Source: M3007 sp046329435
GTDB taxonomy: Bacteria; Bacteroidota; Bacteroidia; Chitinophagales; Saprospiraceae
NCBI GenBank assembly: GCA_046329435.1
Contig: JAXLUR010000007.1
Location: forward strand, 1 to 64,000
Length of the DNA: 64,000 bases
Reading direction: 5' to 3'
The position numbers and the translations under genes are program-made. Of this stretch, positions 35,029 to 45,100 are shown in pieces (positions within the stretch are counted from its first letter, which is position 1; every line of letters starts with the position of its first letter). The notes beneath the pieces are model-generated. The model had not been told where the DNA came from. It saw only the letters and a program-made list of their open reading frames with translations, and made no database searches.

Positions 35029-37509
35029 TCAAGCTTGCGCTTCGTTTAATAATACTTTTAGCCTGCTTAAATCGTCTGAGTCCAGTTCATTCCACAAATC
35101 ATCATCATCGACAAGCCAGCCTTCAACGAAGTCTCCGTTCCAACTATGGCCTTCAATTTGACGATACATTGTTCTTCGTTCATCAGGTGTTGCAGATTCA
35201 AACAATTGCATGATGCTTTGTTCTTCTGATCCAGAGGTATAACCATCAATTACATTTTTTATCAAACTGACTCTTTGGCTGACGGACAGAGATTTTAATC
35301 CGTTTGGTGTAGAAACCGCTTGCTGATAATAGTCCATTGCATTATCATCCTGATTATGCCCGGCAAATCCACCTCCGGTATCCGGCGTCCAATTGATAAT
35401 TTTTCTCATTAGCTTTACCGGATTGTCTCGCATTTCTTGAACTACTGTACTGATGAAGGCTCTTTTTTTTGCTTCATCCAAATCTTCCCGTTCATTTACC
35501 GCGGCTTCAAATTCACCCGCTTTTTCACGCCCAAAAACGGCAAATGCGTCGGCCATTCGACCGTCGTTCAAGAGGGCATCGGCATTGGGATGTTCCCAAT
35601 TTAATGGTCGGTCATCGCCAGTTGCATTTGGATCGGGAGAAGGCAGTAATTGATCTGCTGCAAATAAACCGGAAGGCGCCAAATTGAATAAATCAGTAAT
35701 GGAAGCCTGACTGCGGCCAATACGCCATGCTTGCAGTACTTCTTCATAACTTGCCCTGACAGCTTGTACTGCAAAATTTCGTTCATCACCTCGGTCCAGA
35801 TTCATGTCTCCAAATAACCGAACGGCCTGGCCATTAATAAGCGCAGATGCACCTCTTTCATTAAAGTAATCATGCACGGCGCCAGAAACAACATCGCCAA
35901 ACGTAATATGTCCTTTTTCATCAAGAATTGCAGTGATCGTTTCGAGTGATCCTGCTATGCCAAACATACCATGATAGACGGCGTCTTCACTCATTGCGCC
36001 CCAATAAAGTTCTTTTTCTAATACTTCGGCAAGCCGCTCCGCAATATAACCTTTTAGGTTGTAGTTAAACATGGGTACTTTTTCATTCCAATAAGTAGTT
36101 ATGCTATCTCTCGGCGTCATCACGTGTCCGCCCGCGAAAGAATCTGTTAAATAGTGCGCGGAAAATGCTTCGGATGCAAGCGCCGCATTCTCTGACTGAC
36201 CACTAAAACCTGCATTATATGCTTCCCACAAAGCCTGAATATGCCATCTTCTATACGCTGCATGAGCGTTGGGGAGCGAATGCATATTATTTATCCAGTC
36301 ATTTAATCTCGCAGGTAACGTGCGTGAATAATCGGCAGTTTGAGCAAATGGGAAATGTGACCGATTGTTCATGGCCAAACGGTAATAGCGTTGATCTACG
36401 CTTCTTATTGCTTCTTCTGAATATGCACTGGCGCGATCTTGCCGCCTATGTACCTTGACTTCTCTGACGTAATCCAATTCTTCACGACTTTTTTCTCCTG
36501 TTCTGACGGGATTGGCAGCAAATTCCCTCATTTGTTGAATGTTCTCAAAATAGTCTCCTGCCATAGCCACGACATCTCCGAAGGGTAATGAATAATCCGT
36601 GGCTAGATCAACCATTCTGTCTCCTCCGCCTTGTTCCCTTGTTCCTTGATGTCCAAGAATGTAATGTTCTGGAGAGTCAAATTTTTGCAAGCGTCGTTTC
36701 CCTCCCCCCTGCTGCCCCACATGCACCAACTCATGTGCAAGCAACCGATCCCCCTCTCCCGTCCCCGGCTGAAACTTCCCCGCCCCGAAATACACATCAC
36801 TCCCGTGCGTAAACGCCTGCGCACCCAGGTCGCGGTTCAATTGCACCGCCCGGCTGTCGGTATGCACCCGCACGCCGGAAAGATCGGCGCCCAGGGCTCC
36901 GCCCATCGCGCTTTGAACCGACTCGGGCAAAGGTGAGCCGCCGCCTTTCGAATGACTGATCCGGCTGGCAACGTCGGCCGAGGCGGTCATTTCGCCGCCG
37001 CCGGAGGGTTTGCGCTGCACGGCGCCCTGTTCTTCCTGCTCACAGGCCGCGCACTTCCGCTGCACCATCGGGCCGGCCGGCTGCACGCCGGGCGGGGGCT
37101 CCTCGTCGCCGTTGCTTTCAAAAATCGGTTTTCGCTGGATTGGACCTTCCATTTCTTCGGGCTTTTCCTCCTCTTTTTTCTGCACTTTTTCCTCCTCTTC
37201 ACATGCCGCGCACTTGCGCTGCACTGTCAATGGAAAACGCTGAATTTTCGGCTGAATCTGCTCTTTTTCCTCCATTTCCGAAGCCGGAGCCGACATGCGC
37301 TGCACCACCTGCTCGGCCACGGCATCCGCCTCGCGCTCGTAGGGGTCGTCGGGCGCGCCGATGGTGAGCTTAGCCTGGATGAAAGGGGCAGGGCCAAAAA
37401 AAGTCGCCTCCGCCTGTTCCGAAGCCAATACACTGCCTGCCTGCCGGCCGAAGAAGGGCTGGCTGGAAGGGTGTGCGGGTGTTTTGGTTGGCGTGGCGGT
37501 TTGTTTCAT
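35029..37509 (-). CDS. DUF4157 (eCIS core) protein with phospholipase C-like domain
   Basis: An 826-residue candidate CIS cargo. The N-terminal 180 residues are a low-complexity linker with two copies of QRKCAACE, a motif common before DUF4157. The eCIS-core domain (about 190-265) has GALGADLSGVRVHTDS, AQAFTHGSDVYFGAGKF and HELVHVGQQ (about 258). Then come SPEHYILGHQGTREQGG (about 280) and a helical region with RRWHIQALWEAY (about 420) and AHYLTDSFAGGH (about 452). HYxxD plus spaced His residues recalls zinc-dependent phospholipase C/S1-P1 nuclease ligands. The start at 37509 overlaps the ParA stop codon by 4 bases; the longer frame upstream is antisense-like sequence. The second half is AT-richer than the first. 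Confidence 0.82.
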   Translation of the reverse strand: MKQTATPTKTPAHPSSQPFFGRQAGSVLASEQAEATFFGPAPFIQAKLTIGAPDDPYEREADAVAEQVVQRMSAPASEMEEKEQIQPKIQRFPLTVQRKCAACEEEEKVQKKEEEKPEEMEGPIQRKPIFESNGDEEPPPGVQPAGPMVQRKCAACEQEEQGAVQRKPSGGGEMTASADVASRISHSKGGGSPLPESVQSAMGGALGADLSGVRVHTDSRAVQLNRDLGAQAFTHGSDVYFGAGKFQPGTGEGDRLLAHELVHVGQQGGGKRRLQKFDSPEHYILGHQGTREQGGGDRMVDLATDYSLPFGDVVAMAGDYFENIQQMREFAANPVRTGEKSREELDYVREVKVHRRQDRASAYSEEAIRSVDQRYYRLAMNNRSHFPFAQTADYSRTLPARLNDWINNMHSLPNAHAAYRRWHIQALWEAYNAGFSGQSENAALASEAFSAHYLTDSFAGGHVMTPRDSITTYWNEKVPMFNYNLKGYIAERLAEVLEKELYWGAMSEDAVYHGMFGIAGSLETITAILDEKGHITFGDVVSGAVHDYFNERGASALINGQAVRLFGDMNLDRGDERNFAVQAVRASYEEVLQAWRIGRSQASITDLFNLAPSGLFAADQLLPSPDPNATGDDRPLNWEHPNADALLNDGRMADAFAVFGREKAGEFEAAVNEREDLDEAKKRAFISTVVQEMRDNPVKLMRKIINWTPDTGGGFAGHNQDDNAMDYYQQAVSTPNGLKSLSVSQRVSLIKNVIDGYTSGSEEQSIMQLFESATPDERRTMYRQIEGHSWNGDFVEGWLVDDDDLWNELDSDDLSRLKVLLNEAQA
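37041..37065. repeat. Direct repeat encoding a QRKCAACE motif (copy 1)
   Basis: Together with 37200-37224 this forms a 25-base direct repeat with two mismatches inside the linker of the DUF4157 gene. Each copy encodes VQRKCAACE on the minus strand. The paired CxxC motifs suggest a metal- or disulfide-bound clamp in the disordered linker. Confidence 0.7.
37200..37224. repeat. Direct repeat encoding a QRKCAACE motif (copy 2)
   Basis: Second copy of the repeat at 37041-37065. The two copies lie 134 bases apart and are both followed, in the protein, by an acidic run. Confidence 0.7.
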
Positions 37510-38294
37510 CTTTTGGTCTTTTTCATGCGGTCGATCAGTTCGGCAGCCAGACGGCGGTAATCTTCGGCGCCGTTGGAGCGATCGTCGTGGGTGAAAATGT
37601 CGGTCCCCAGCTCCTGGGCCCTGGCCAGGGCGATGTTGGTGCGGATGCGGGTGTCGAACACCTTGCCGGGGTATGTCGCTTCGAGTTGTTGCAACACTTC
37701 GCGGTTCATGGTTTTGCGCTCGTCGTAGCGGGTGAGCACGATGCCGAGCAGCTCGATGTCGGGGTTGAGTTGTTTTTTGACCCTCGCCAGCGTGAAATCG
37801 TGGAAACTTTTTACCCCTTTCAAGGGCAAAAACTCGGCCTGCAACGGCATAAGCACCAACTGGCTCATCGCCAGGGCATTGACCGTAAGCATGCCCACGG
37901 CCGGCGGACAATCGATAAACACGAAATCGTATTTCGGCAACGCCGGCGCCAGTATGCGGCTCAACAGGCGTTCCCGCCCGAAAATGCTGACCAGTTCAAC
38001 TTCCGACATGGCCAGTTCGAGCGCTGCCGGCAAAAGATCGAAACCCTCGCGAATTTGGATCAGCGCCCGGGTGTAGTCGGTGTCGAGGCCGGCGCCTTCG
38101 TCGCGCAGCAACTGGTACATGGTGATGCCCTGCGGCTCGCCGTAACCCAACGACTGGGTCAGGTTGGCCTGCGGATCGAGATCGACCAGCAGCACGGCTT
38201 TTCCTTGCCGGTGCAGGGCAGCGGCGAGGTTGAGCGCGGTGGTGGTTTTTCCCGAGCCGCCCTTCTGGATCGCGACGGAGACGACGGTAGCCAT
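37506..38294 (-). CDS. ParA/Soj-type ATPase within the CIS operon
   Basis: A 262-residue deviant Walker A ATPase: KGGSGKTTTALNLAAAL at residues 11-27, switch I region DLDPQANLTQSLGYG near 38, and Walker B FIDCPPAVGMLT near 125. It is a ParA/Soj/MinD relative, which forms ATP-dependent dimers on DNA or membrane and positions cargo. No parB or parS-like site is seen next to it. Its stop overlaps the start of the DUF4157 gene by 4 bases and its start is 1 base after the haloperoxidase stop, so it is firmly inside the CIS transcription unit. Positioning of CIS particles or cargo is a reasonable but unproven role. Confidence 0.92.
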   Translation of the reverse strand: MATVVSVAIQKGGSGKTTTALNLAAALHRQGKAVLLVDLDPQANLTQSLGYGEPQGITMYQLLRDEGAGLDTDYTRALIQIREGFDLLPAALELAMSEVELVSIFGRERLLSRILAPALPKYDFVFIDCPPAVGMLTVNALAMSQLVLMPLQAEFLPLKGVKSFHDFTLARVKKQLNPDIELLGIVLTRYDERKTMNREVLQQLEATYPGKVFDTRIRTNIALARAQELGTDIFTHDDRSNGAEDYRRLAAELIDRMKKTKR

Positions 38295-38295
38295 G

Positions 38296-39714
38296 TTATT
38301 TCAAAGGTTTGCCGTTGAAATAGACGCAGACCTTGTTCCAGACGCACTCGGCGACTTTTCCGCCAAGTACACGCCCCTGCTCGTCGCCATCTTCAAAATG
38401 AATACCGCCGATACGCCGCGAATAGCCCGCCTGTACAGCCGCTTCGGAGAATTTTGGCCAATACAAAGTGATGTCGGTTTTCGGCGTGCCCGTTTCGATG
38501 ATAGAAGAGCCTTTTTCGAGGATCATTTGCCCGCCAAACCGGTCGCTTCCGGTGTAGAGTTCGAGCACGCAGGCAGCCGCGCTGCTGAACGTGCTGTGCC
38601 CGGAGACGAACTCGGGAAATGCCGGCGTGACCAATGACAAGGGCTGGTAAGGCAGCCAGCCCGCGCCGTCTTTGCTTTGCGTGCCCTGGTTGGGGCCGGC
38701 CCAGCAGTCGATGAATTTACCGTTGAATGCCAGGCGAATAGCCGTGATCGGGCGTACGGTGTCGAATTTGCGCTTGGCATCCCAGGCTGCAATGGACGCA
38801 TCGTAAAGGGCATTGGTCAGGGCAAAGAACATCATGACATCTTGCCAGTCGGCGTGTTTGTCGCGACGCGAGACAAATTGAGCAATGTCGCACCAGATAC
38901 CTGGCGGCGTGATGGTGCCCGGGCCGCCCAGCCAGAATTCGCAGATCATTTTTTGCTCATCGGTCAAACCAGCGGAAAGGTGGATCAACTCGTCCATTTG
39001 CCGTGCGAAATCCGGGTCGCCAGGCCCGGCAGGGCCCTGCTCCGGCCTGAATTGCCAGGGATGTTCGAGCGCGAAGGGTTTGACCAATCCCCATTGCGGA
39101 AGCAGGAATTTTTTTTGATCACCGTCAATAATCAGTGGTTGCCAGAGCTTGGGATAGGGCGGACGATAACGCGGCGGAAACGGCGCTGGCGCGGCAATTG
39201 GCGGATTGGAAGCCTGGTAGTCGGTGTAGTCGGCATAGGTCGGCAGTTTGAGCGTGGCGTGTGAATTGGAGCCGTCGCCGAAATGCCGGTCGAGTTCCAT
39301 TCTTGCACACAGATTGCCGACGCCTTCCGGGCAGGAAATGTCGAACGTCGTGTTGTCGGGGTCGTAACCCATATCGGTCATGAACAACCGGGTTTCATCC
39401 TTGTCTTCCGGCGGAAGCAGCAACCACGACAGCTCCACCAGCACGCGGTAGGCCGCGTAGCTGTAAGCCTTTTGCCAGTTTTCCTGCGTATGTTCGCTGG
39501 CCGGCCGACGCAGCCGGGAGTAGGTGGCGGTGCTTACCGCGCAATCGTCGTAGGCCGTCCAGGCATTGTACATGGCCGTGTGCACCATGGCCAACACGCG
39601 CGCAGCCACAGGAGGTGAAGTACGGGTGGTCGCTATGGCATCAAGGGTAAACTGGTTCCATTTGGATGCCACAGTGTCAGTATCGAGAATGGGAAATGCT
39701 TGTTTGTTTTTCAT
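38296..39714 (-). CDS. Vanadium-dependent haloperoxidase-like / PAP2-fold enzyme
   Basis: A 472-residue protein without a signal peptide. It carries the vanadate/phosphate-binding signature of the PAP2/vanadium haloperoxidase superfamily in order: AKRKFDTVRPITA near residue 310 (Lys and Arg), PEFVSGHSTFSSAAA near 366 (Ser-Gly-His) and RRIGGIHFEDGDEQG near 431 (Arg and the vanadate-ligating His). Both the larger helical N-terminal domain and the length fit bacterial vanadium haloperoxidases rather than small PAP2 phosphatases. Such enzymes oxidise halide to hypohalite using peroxide, or in some cases act as phosphatases. Its position between tape-measure and ParA genes in a CIS operon is unusual. 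Confidence 0.87.
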   Translation of the reverse strand: MKNKQAFPILDTDTVASKWNQFTLDAIATTRTSPPVAARVLAMVHTAMYNAWTAYDDCAVSTATYSRLRRPASEHTQENWQKAYSYAAYRVLVELSWLLLPPEDKDETRLFMTDMGYDPDNTTFDISCPEGVGNLCARMELDRHFGDGSNSHATLKLPTYADYTDYQASNPPIAAPAPFPPRYRPPYPKLWQPLIIDGDQKKFLLPQWGLVKPFALEHPWQFRPEQGPAGPGDPDFARQMDELIHLSAGLTDEQKMICEFWLGGPGTITPPGIWCDIAQFVSRRDKHADWQDVMMFFALTNALYDASIAAWDAKRKFDTVRPITAIRLAFNGKFIDCWAGPNQGTQSKDGAGWLPYQPLSLVTPAFPEFVSGHSTFSSAAACVLELYTGSDRFGGQMILEKGSSIIETGTPKTDITLYWPKFSEAAVQAGYSRRIGGIHFEDGDEQGRVLGGKVAECVWNKVCVYFNGKPLK

Positions 39715-39755
39715 GATGGCCGGATTTTGGCAATTGGTTAACAGTGTTTTTGGGG

Positions 39756-40430
39756 TCAGAGCAGCGAATTAGTTTCTTCGCTCAACCACTCGGGGCAATA
39801 TTCCACGGTCAGATAACTTAGATACATCAACAGCGGTATCCAGTGCAGGCGGCGATCGAAAGCTTTGTCGCGCAGCAGATCGAAGATTTTCAATACTTTA
39901 TAATCATTGTCCGGGTAAGGCGTCGGGTCGCCGGGTTGGGGTTTGGGCGGCAGGGCGTTGATTTCGCTTTTCTGCCGGCCGATCAGGTCCTTGAATTCTT
40001 CCAGAAAACCGTTGAACAACTGCCAGCCGGGCGTCAGCGTCCAGTTCTGACAAATTCGGTTGTTGTTCAGTTCGTGCAAATCGAAGTCGTTCTGATTGGC
40101 TTCGTGCGCGTAGGAAGGCAAGGGCGGATTGAACGCTATTTGCACGGCCGGGTCGTAATCGCCGGGCGGCGCAGGCGCTGCCGGCCGCATCGACCAATAC
40201 AATTCGGGGCCAAATCGCTCCCAGAACCATCGGTCCCGGTCGAGCGCTTTCACGTATATTTTGATGAAACGTTCGGCAGCCTGGCTGGCAAAACCTCCCG
40301 CGGCCAGGTATTCGGCCAGGTCCTTGCAAAGCACGGTAATGCCGGCGACAATCAGTTTGCTGTCGAAAGCCTGGATCTTGTCGAGCAAGGATCGGTAGGG
40401 ATGTATTTTGGCTTTTTTCTTGTCGTCCAT
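39756..40430 (-). CDS. Uncharacterised CIS-operon protein
   Basis: A 224-residue soluble protein, rich in aromatic residues and proline (for example RDRWFWERFGPELYWSMRP near residue 65), with mixed helices and no recognised motif. No signal peptide or membrane segment. It lies between the tape-measure gene (31-base gap) and the haloperoxidase gene (41-base gap), on the same strand. The ATG at 40430 is chosen since a longer reading would overlap the upstream gene from a TTG. Function unknown; a chaperone or partner for the haloperoxidase is one possibility from position alone. Confidence 0.65.
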   Translation of the reverse strand: MDDKKKAKIHPYRSLLDKIQAFDSKLIVAGITVLCKDLAEYLAAGGFASQAAERFIKIYVKALDRDRWFWERFGPELYWSMRPAAPAPPGDYDPAVQIAFNPPLPSYAHEANQNDFDLHELNNNRICQNWTLTPGWQLFNGFLEEFKDLIGRQKSEINALPPKPQPGDPTPYPDNDYKVLKIFDLLRDKAFDRRLHWIPLLMYLSYLTVEYCPEWLSEETNSLL

Positions 40431-40461
40431 GGCAGGAGCATATTTTCGGTTAATGAAAGTT

Positions 40462-42078
40462 TTACCATTCAACCCTGAGTGGATCTTTCATCCAGGGTAA
40501 TTTGATGACGTTGAAGCCGAAAGGCGAGCGGTCGAGCAGGATATCAATTGTCTGGCGCTCGATCTGGAGCCGCCAACCGTCGTCGGAGCGCCGCAAGCGG
40601 CCGTTGCGTTTCAGAAAGCCTTCGCGCAGACCATCCGCTGACGTATTCCCCAAGGCTTCCCAGTGTCCGATCATGGCCTGCAAAAGCGCCAGGGCTTCTT
40701 CGGTTTCGGACGGGTCGAGCGGGGTGAAAAATTCAAGGGGAGCGCCCGCCGGAATGCCGCAAAGCACCTTGGGCAACAACAGGAGGTATTCGGGGGCTTC
40801 GGTCTCGCCGGTTGCAAGGAAATGAATCAGCAGGGCAGCCTTGTTCTGCGCGCCGGCGTCGCGAAATTGCCGGTCAGGCTTCAAAAGGTCGAGATTGCTG
40901 AAAAAACGCGTGAGGTAACCATTGGCCAGTACGATACCTGCGTTGGCGATCTGCCAGATTTCTTCCTTGTCGGGCAAAACGGGCGCTGGTTCGGCTTTGG
41001 CTTGAAAAAACAATGCTGCTTCGGGTTGCGCGGCGCGCTCCGGCGGGCGCAGCGTGGCGTCGTTGGAAAGCGACTGGCCGGCGCCCTCCCGTTTTTCCTG
41101 CTGACCGGGCTGCTGGGCCGACGATCGTGCCGAATCTGCGGCTTGTGTTTTTTCTCCATCAGCCTGGCTATCACTTTGATCGACAGCGTTTTTTGCGCCT
41201 GCCGGCTTTCTTTTCCCGGCTTCTTCCGCGGCAGCCAAACGCGGCCATAAACGATGCAGCACGGGAAGTTCTTTTGATCTTTTTCCTCGTATCGCCGGCG
41301 CCCATGCGCCCAGCCATTCGGACGAAAAGCGGTAGCGTATGAAGCCCGACAACAGCGCTTCCATGTCGAGTGCTCGTCGTTCACCAAAATCATTGGCAAA
41401 GACCCATTTCCACAATTGGTTTCTTGTTTCCCGGGCATCCGGCAATGGCGGCAGATTTTTTTGTCGTGCGACGCGGGGCAAATGGTGTATGTGCAGGAGT
41501 TCCTGAATGACTTGCTGAACCATGACGTGGCTGCGCCCTGTCAACAATGTGCCGACTGCTTCCAGAAAATCATCGCTGTGTTGCCGTATCAGCCGGTCGA
41601 GCGAGCTGGTCGCGCCTGAAAGCAGGCGGCGCAGGCGGATCGCGGCCGTGGCGTCGAGCCCGAGTTGTTCCAAAACAACCATCTGCCAGCCGGCGGGCAA
41701 GCTGTTTTCAGCATACCAGGGCAACACCCCTGATTCGAGAAAATACAACCATTGCAGGAACACTGAATTGGCCGAGTTGGTGGAATGGTCCGGACCTGCG
41801 CTGTGCAAGGCTTTTTGAATGGCTTCTTCGACGGCCCTGACCAGTTTGCGCAGCGTTTCTTCGGTATCTATTTGGTTCGCTTGTAAAAAACCGAGATCGA
41901 CTTCGAGGCGTTCGATGCGCACAACTTTGCCGGGCGGCGCAATCCGGTCGAACAGGCGTTCGAGCGCCGGCGCCGCCTCTTCCTGAAAGAACCGGCTCAG
42001 CCGCTGTTGCGTGCCGAATGCTTCCCGGGAGGAACCCAGGTGCAGGTCGAGTATTTGCCGGACAATGAGGTGGCGCAT
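40462..42078 (-). CDS. Contractile injection system tape-measure protein (Afp14-like)
   Basis: A 538-residue protein of the CIS tape-measure family. The N-terminus (MRHLIVRQILDLHLGSSREA, then RIERLEVDLGFL near residue 58) and the C-terminus (IANAGIVLANGYLTRFFSNL near 380, PKVLCGIPAGAPLEFFTPLD near 440, and the final LDRSPFGFNVIKLPWM) are hallmark blocks. The middle is a variable, polar linker (about 275-370), consistent with a length ruler for the tube. Start at 42078 fits the family N-terminus. It follows the giant baseplate gene by 22 bases. Confidence 0.9.
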   Translation of the reverse strand: MRHLIVRQILDLHLGSSREAFGTQQRLSRFFQEEAAPALERLFDRIAPPGKVVRIERLEVDLGFLQANQIDTEETLRKLVRAVEEAIQKALHSAGPDHSTNSANSVFLQWLYFLESGVLPWYAENSLPAGWQMVVLEQLGLDATAAIRLRRLLSGATSSLDRLIRQHSDDFLEAVGTLLTGRSHVMVQQVIQELLHIHHLPRVARQKNLPPLPDARETRNQLWKWVFANDFGERRALDMEALLSGFIRYRFSSEWLGAWAPAIRGKRSKELPVLHRLWPRLAAAEEAGKRKPAGAKNAVDQSDSQADGEKTQAADSARSSAQQPGQQEKREGAGQSLSNDATLRPPERAAQPEAALFFQAKAEPAPVLPDKEEIWQIANAGIVLANGYLTRFFSNLDLLKPDRQFRDAGAQNKAALLIHFLATGETEAPEYLLLLPKVLCGIPAGAPLEFFTPLDPSETEEALALLQAMIGHWEALGNTSADGLREGFLKRNGRLRRSDDGWRLQIERQTIDILLDRSPFGFNVIKLPWMKDPLRVEW

Positions 42079-42100
42079 GGCTAAAACGGATATAAACAGC

Positions 42101-45100
42101 TTATTTTTTTGCCTTTTTCTTTTTTGAATTGGGTGGATCGTTCGATACCAGCATGGCTTGTATTTCGGCAACCGTACCGGACTGGGCGTGGTGCGCCAAA
42201 AAATCGGGCTTCCAGCCTTCCAGCGCCGTTGCGGGCGACAGCCCGGCTGAAAGCAGGGCTTTTCTCACTTCGCGCAAATCCGTGCGGGCATCTTCCGGCA
42301 GGTTCACGGGATGCTCGAGGGCCAGTTGGTCAAGGGCGCGGAACAAAGCCAGCTGCAACAGGCCGTACAATGCCGGCGGCAGGTTTTTGCCTGCTGCCGA
42401 GCCTTCCGGCGCCAGCAGTCGAAGAAGGGGCGGCAGGTGCCGAATGGCAGCATTGTGGAGAATGTAATGTTCTGCCTGCTCAAAGATGTCGGGTGCATGA
42501 CCCTCGTTTTCGAACGCGGCTTTTTGGGCCACGACCCCGGTTTTGTGTTCGTTCTGGCGCTGTAAAATGAGTTTGATGTCGGTGGCGCCGGCCATCTTGT
42601 CGGCAGATTGGCGCCCGCTTGCGGGAGCTGCTGCTGTTTTGGACGTTTTACCGGTTTCTGCTATGGTCAAATTGACGGGCGCGACCGCTATCAGCTCGGG
42701 CGTTGGCGCGTCCGGAATGATTTGAATCGGCGGCTCCTCGTTGTCGGGTTGTTCCGGAGCCTGGCAATCGCCCGGCTCCACTGGGTCGCGATGGAACATA
42801 AGGTGACAAACCGGCCTGTATGCTGCTTCCTCCCGCTGATTGTCTCGCACGACATCGTTCGTGCTGACATTCGCCGGGCTGCAATTGCAGGGTCCTGCGG
42901 CAGAATCGGTAGCGCCCGGCGTTGTGGCTTCCAGGTCGAAAATGGTGTATTGCAAAAAGGTTTCCAGCGCACAACCCGGGTCCATTTCATTCAGTTGCTG
43001 AAAATTGAGTCCCTTGCCTTCGTTCGTGCAGGTCGGGCATTGGTCTGCACTCAGCAAGCAGCCTTTTTCTCCCGTACGGAGCCAGGTGGTCCAGCGTTTG
43101 TACAAGGCTTCGAAGCAGCAAATACCTTCCGGGCTCAGCCAGCGGATACACAAAGCGACGTGGGCGGGGGCTTCCTTGCGCAAGGTGTCTTCTACAAAGC
43201 GCCTGAAATCGGGGTTGCTGAAACGAGGGGTGTAGCCAGGCAGGACAACCGTCGCCCAGCAGGAATAAGGATCCGTAAAAGGAAGATAAAGACTTTTGTC
43301 TTCAGACGCCGGGCAAGACGGGTCGACAGGTTTGTCCTGCCATTCCAGCGCGCAGTCTGTACTTCCCGGCAAGGCAAAGGGCGGAGTAAACCCGGTTTCG
43401 CTGGTATTTGAGTGAGATGGTTGGTGACAACTGCCTTTTTCCCAAAACCAGTTTTCGTTGGTCATAGGCCAGGTGAATGCGGAGCCGATGTGCGGATAGC
43501 ATCTGTCAGCAGGCACCCCCGGGCGGCAATAGTCCATGCCCGCCATCCCCGGGCGCAACAGAATATGCTCTACCAAATACATCGACTCGGCAAAGAGGCA
43601 TTCCTTGATGCGTTCCATGACCTGCTCCGCCTCGGTAAGTGTGGTGTAGCGTCCCGGGTTTTCTGCCAATACGCCGGAATTCGAAGCGCTGTCCACCAGA
43701 TCGAAAGTAAAAGGCGTGCAGTCTTTAGGGCTCGACAAGCGCAGGTTGAGGCCAGGATTTTTCAGTAATTTACAAAACCTGTCGGCCAGACCGCTCATGG
43801 CTTTGTCGATATCCGCCTCGGTAGCGCCTTGCGGCGCCGGCACATGATCGAAACTTTCCAGCAAAATGCGGGAAGCGCCTTGAAGAGGAGTGTACCTGAC
43901 CTGTAAAACGTAGCCGTCGATTTTTTCCACCTTTTCCAGGCGGAGCCCCGCTTTTATACTGGTTTCATCTCTATCGGCGAGCGTGCACCACTCAGGGTCG
44001 TTCCCGTTTGCTGCCTGAATCAGTTCAAGGGCTTCATTCATGGCTGCACATGCGTCGGAAGGGCTCAGGTAAACCCCGGGATGGCGGGCAGTGAGGTAAT
44101 CCCGACCGACCACTTTTATGGTAAACCGGGCGTCCGCTTCATTGTCCGAATTGCAGGAAAACACCGGCGTCAGATAAAAAGCCCTGGCATGCGCAGCCTG
44201 GCGGTAGAATGTGGCGAGGTCGCAAGTTTGGACGACCACAGGGTCAAACTGCGTTTTTTCAAGCAAGACTTCCATGATGCCCAGGGCTTTCCCGCAGTCG
44301 CTGCACTGGTTATCGATCACGCGGCAGGCGTCGCCATCGGCGATCATCCGCAGCAGCATTCTGAAAGCTGCCCAGGCATCGGCCGGATTGTCGAAACAAC
44401 GCGGACTTTCCCAAAGGACCTGCCCCGACCAACTTGCGGCGTCCGCATTGGAAGAAGGGGCGTAAACGTGGAATTTGTACTGAACGGGCGCGGCGCTGGC
44501 TTGCCCGTTGCAATCAGGCATTGACTCCTTTTGCCCCGCGCAACAGCCCGGCTGATGGCAGGCGCAGCCACATTGCTCGTCGGGTACAAGCACCTGAAAG
44601 ACCGGGTAGGTTCTGGCCAGCGCAGCCAGCAGATCGGCCAAGCCCGCAGTGTGCTGCGACAACATCTGTCGGGTTGAACACGGCACTTCCACGAAAGGCG
44701 AACCGGAAGGACAGGGCAGGCAGGGCGCTGCGGCTGCCGTACTGGCATCGGGCGCGACGGGGGGGGGCTCCCAGGCAATACACTGGCCGGCGGGTTGGTA
44801 GTTGGCGGGATTATTGGCGGCCTGAAGTACCTTGTAAAAGTTGTCGTGAAATGCGGCTATGGCCTCCGCTTCTGAATCGTAACTGCTTGTACTCTGCCAT
44901 AATACCGTGTCTTTGGGAATGGGCTGGCCAAGCCCCGGCATGCTTACCGGGCGGGCACAACGCAATGCATACCGAAATACGCTCCGGCAACCGTTTTCGT
45001 CGGGTGTATCTGCTTTGACGGTGACATCGCGGCCATCGAGGCATAATTCGAGCCAGTCGGGGATTTCATTGCAGCCAGCCGGCGGTTTGTCGTACCAGTC

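Noticed and set aside
37510..37911. N-terminal extension of the PLC-like DUF4157 protein
   Set aside because: The extra residues are antisense-like, His/Arg/Pro-rich sequence that overlaps ParA; the ATG at 37,509 gives normal operon coupling.
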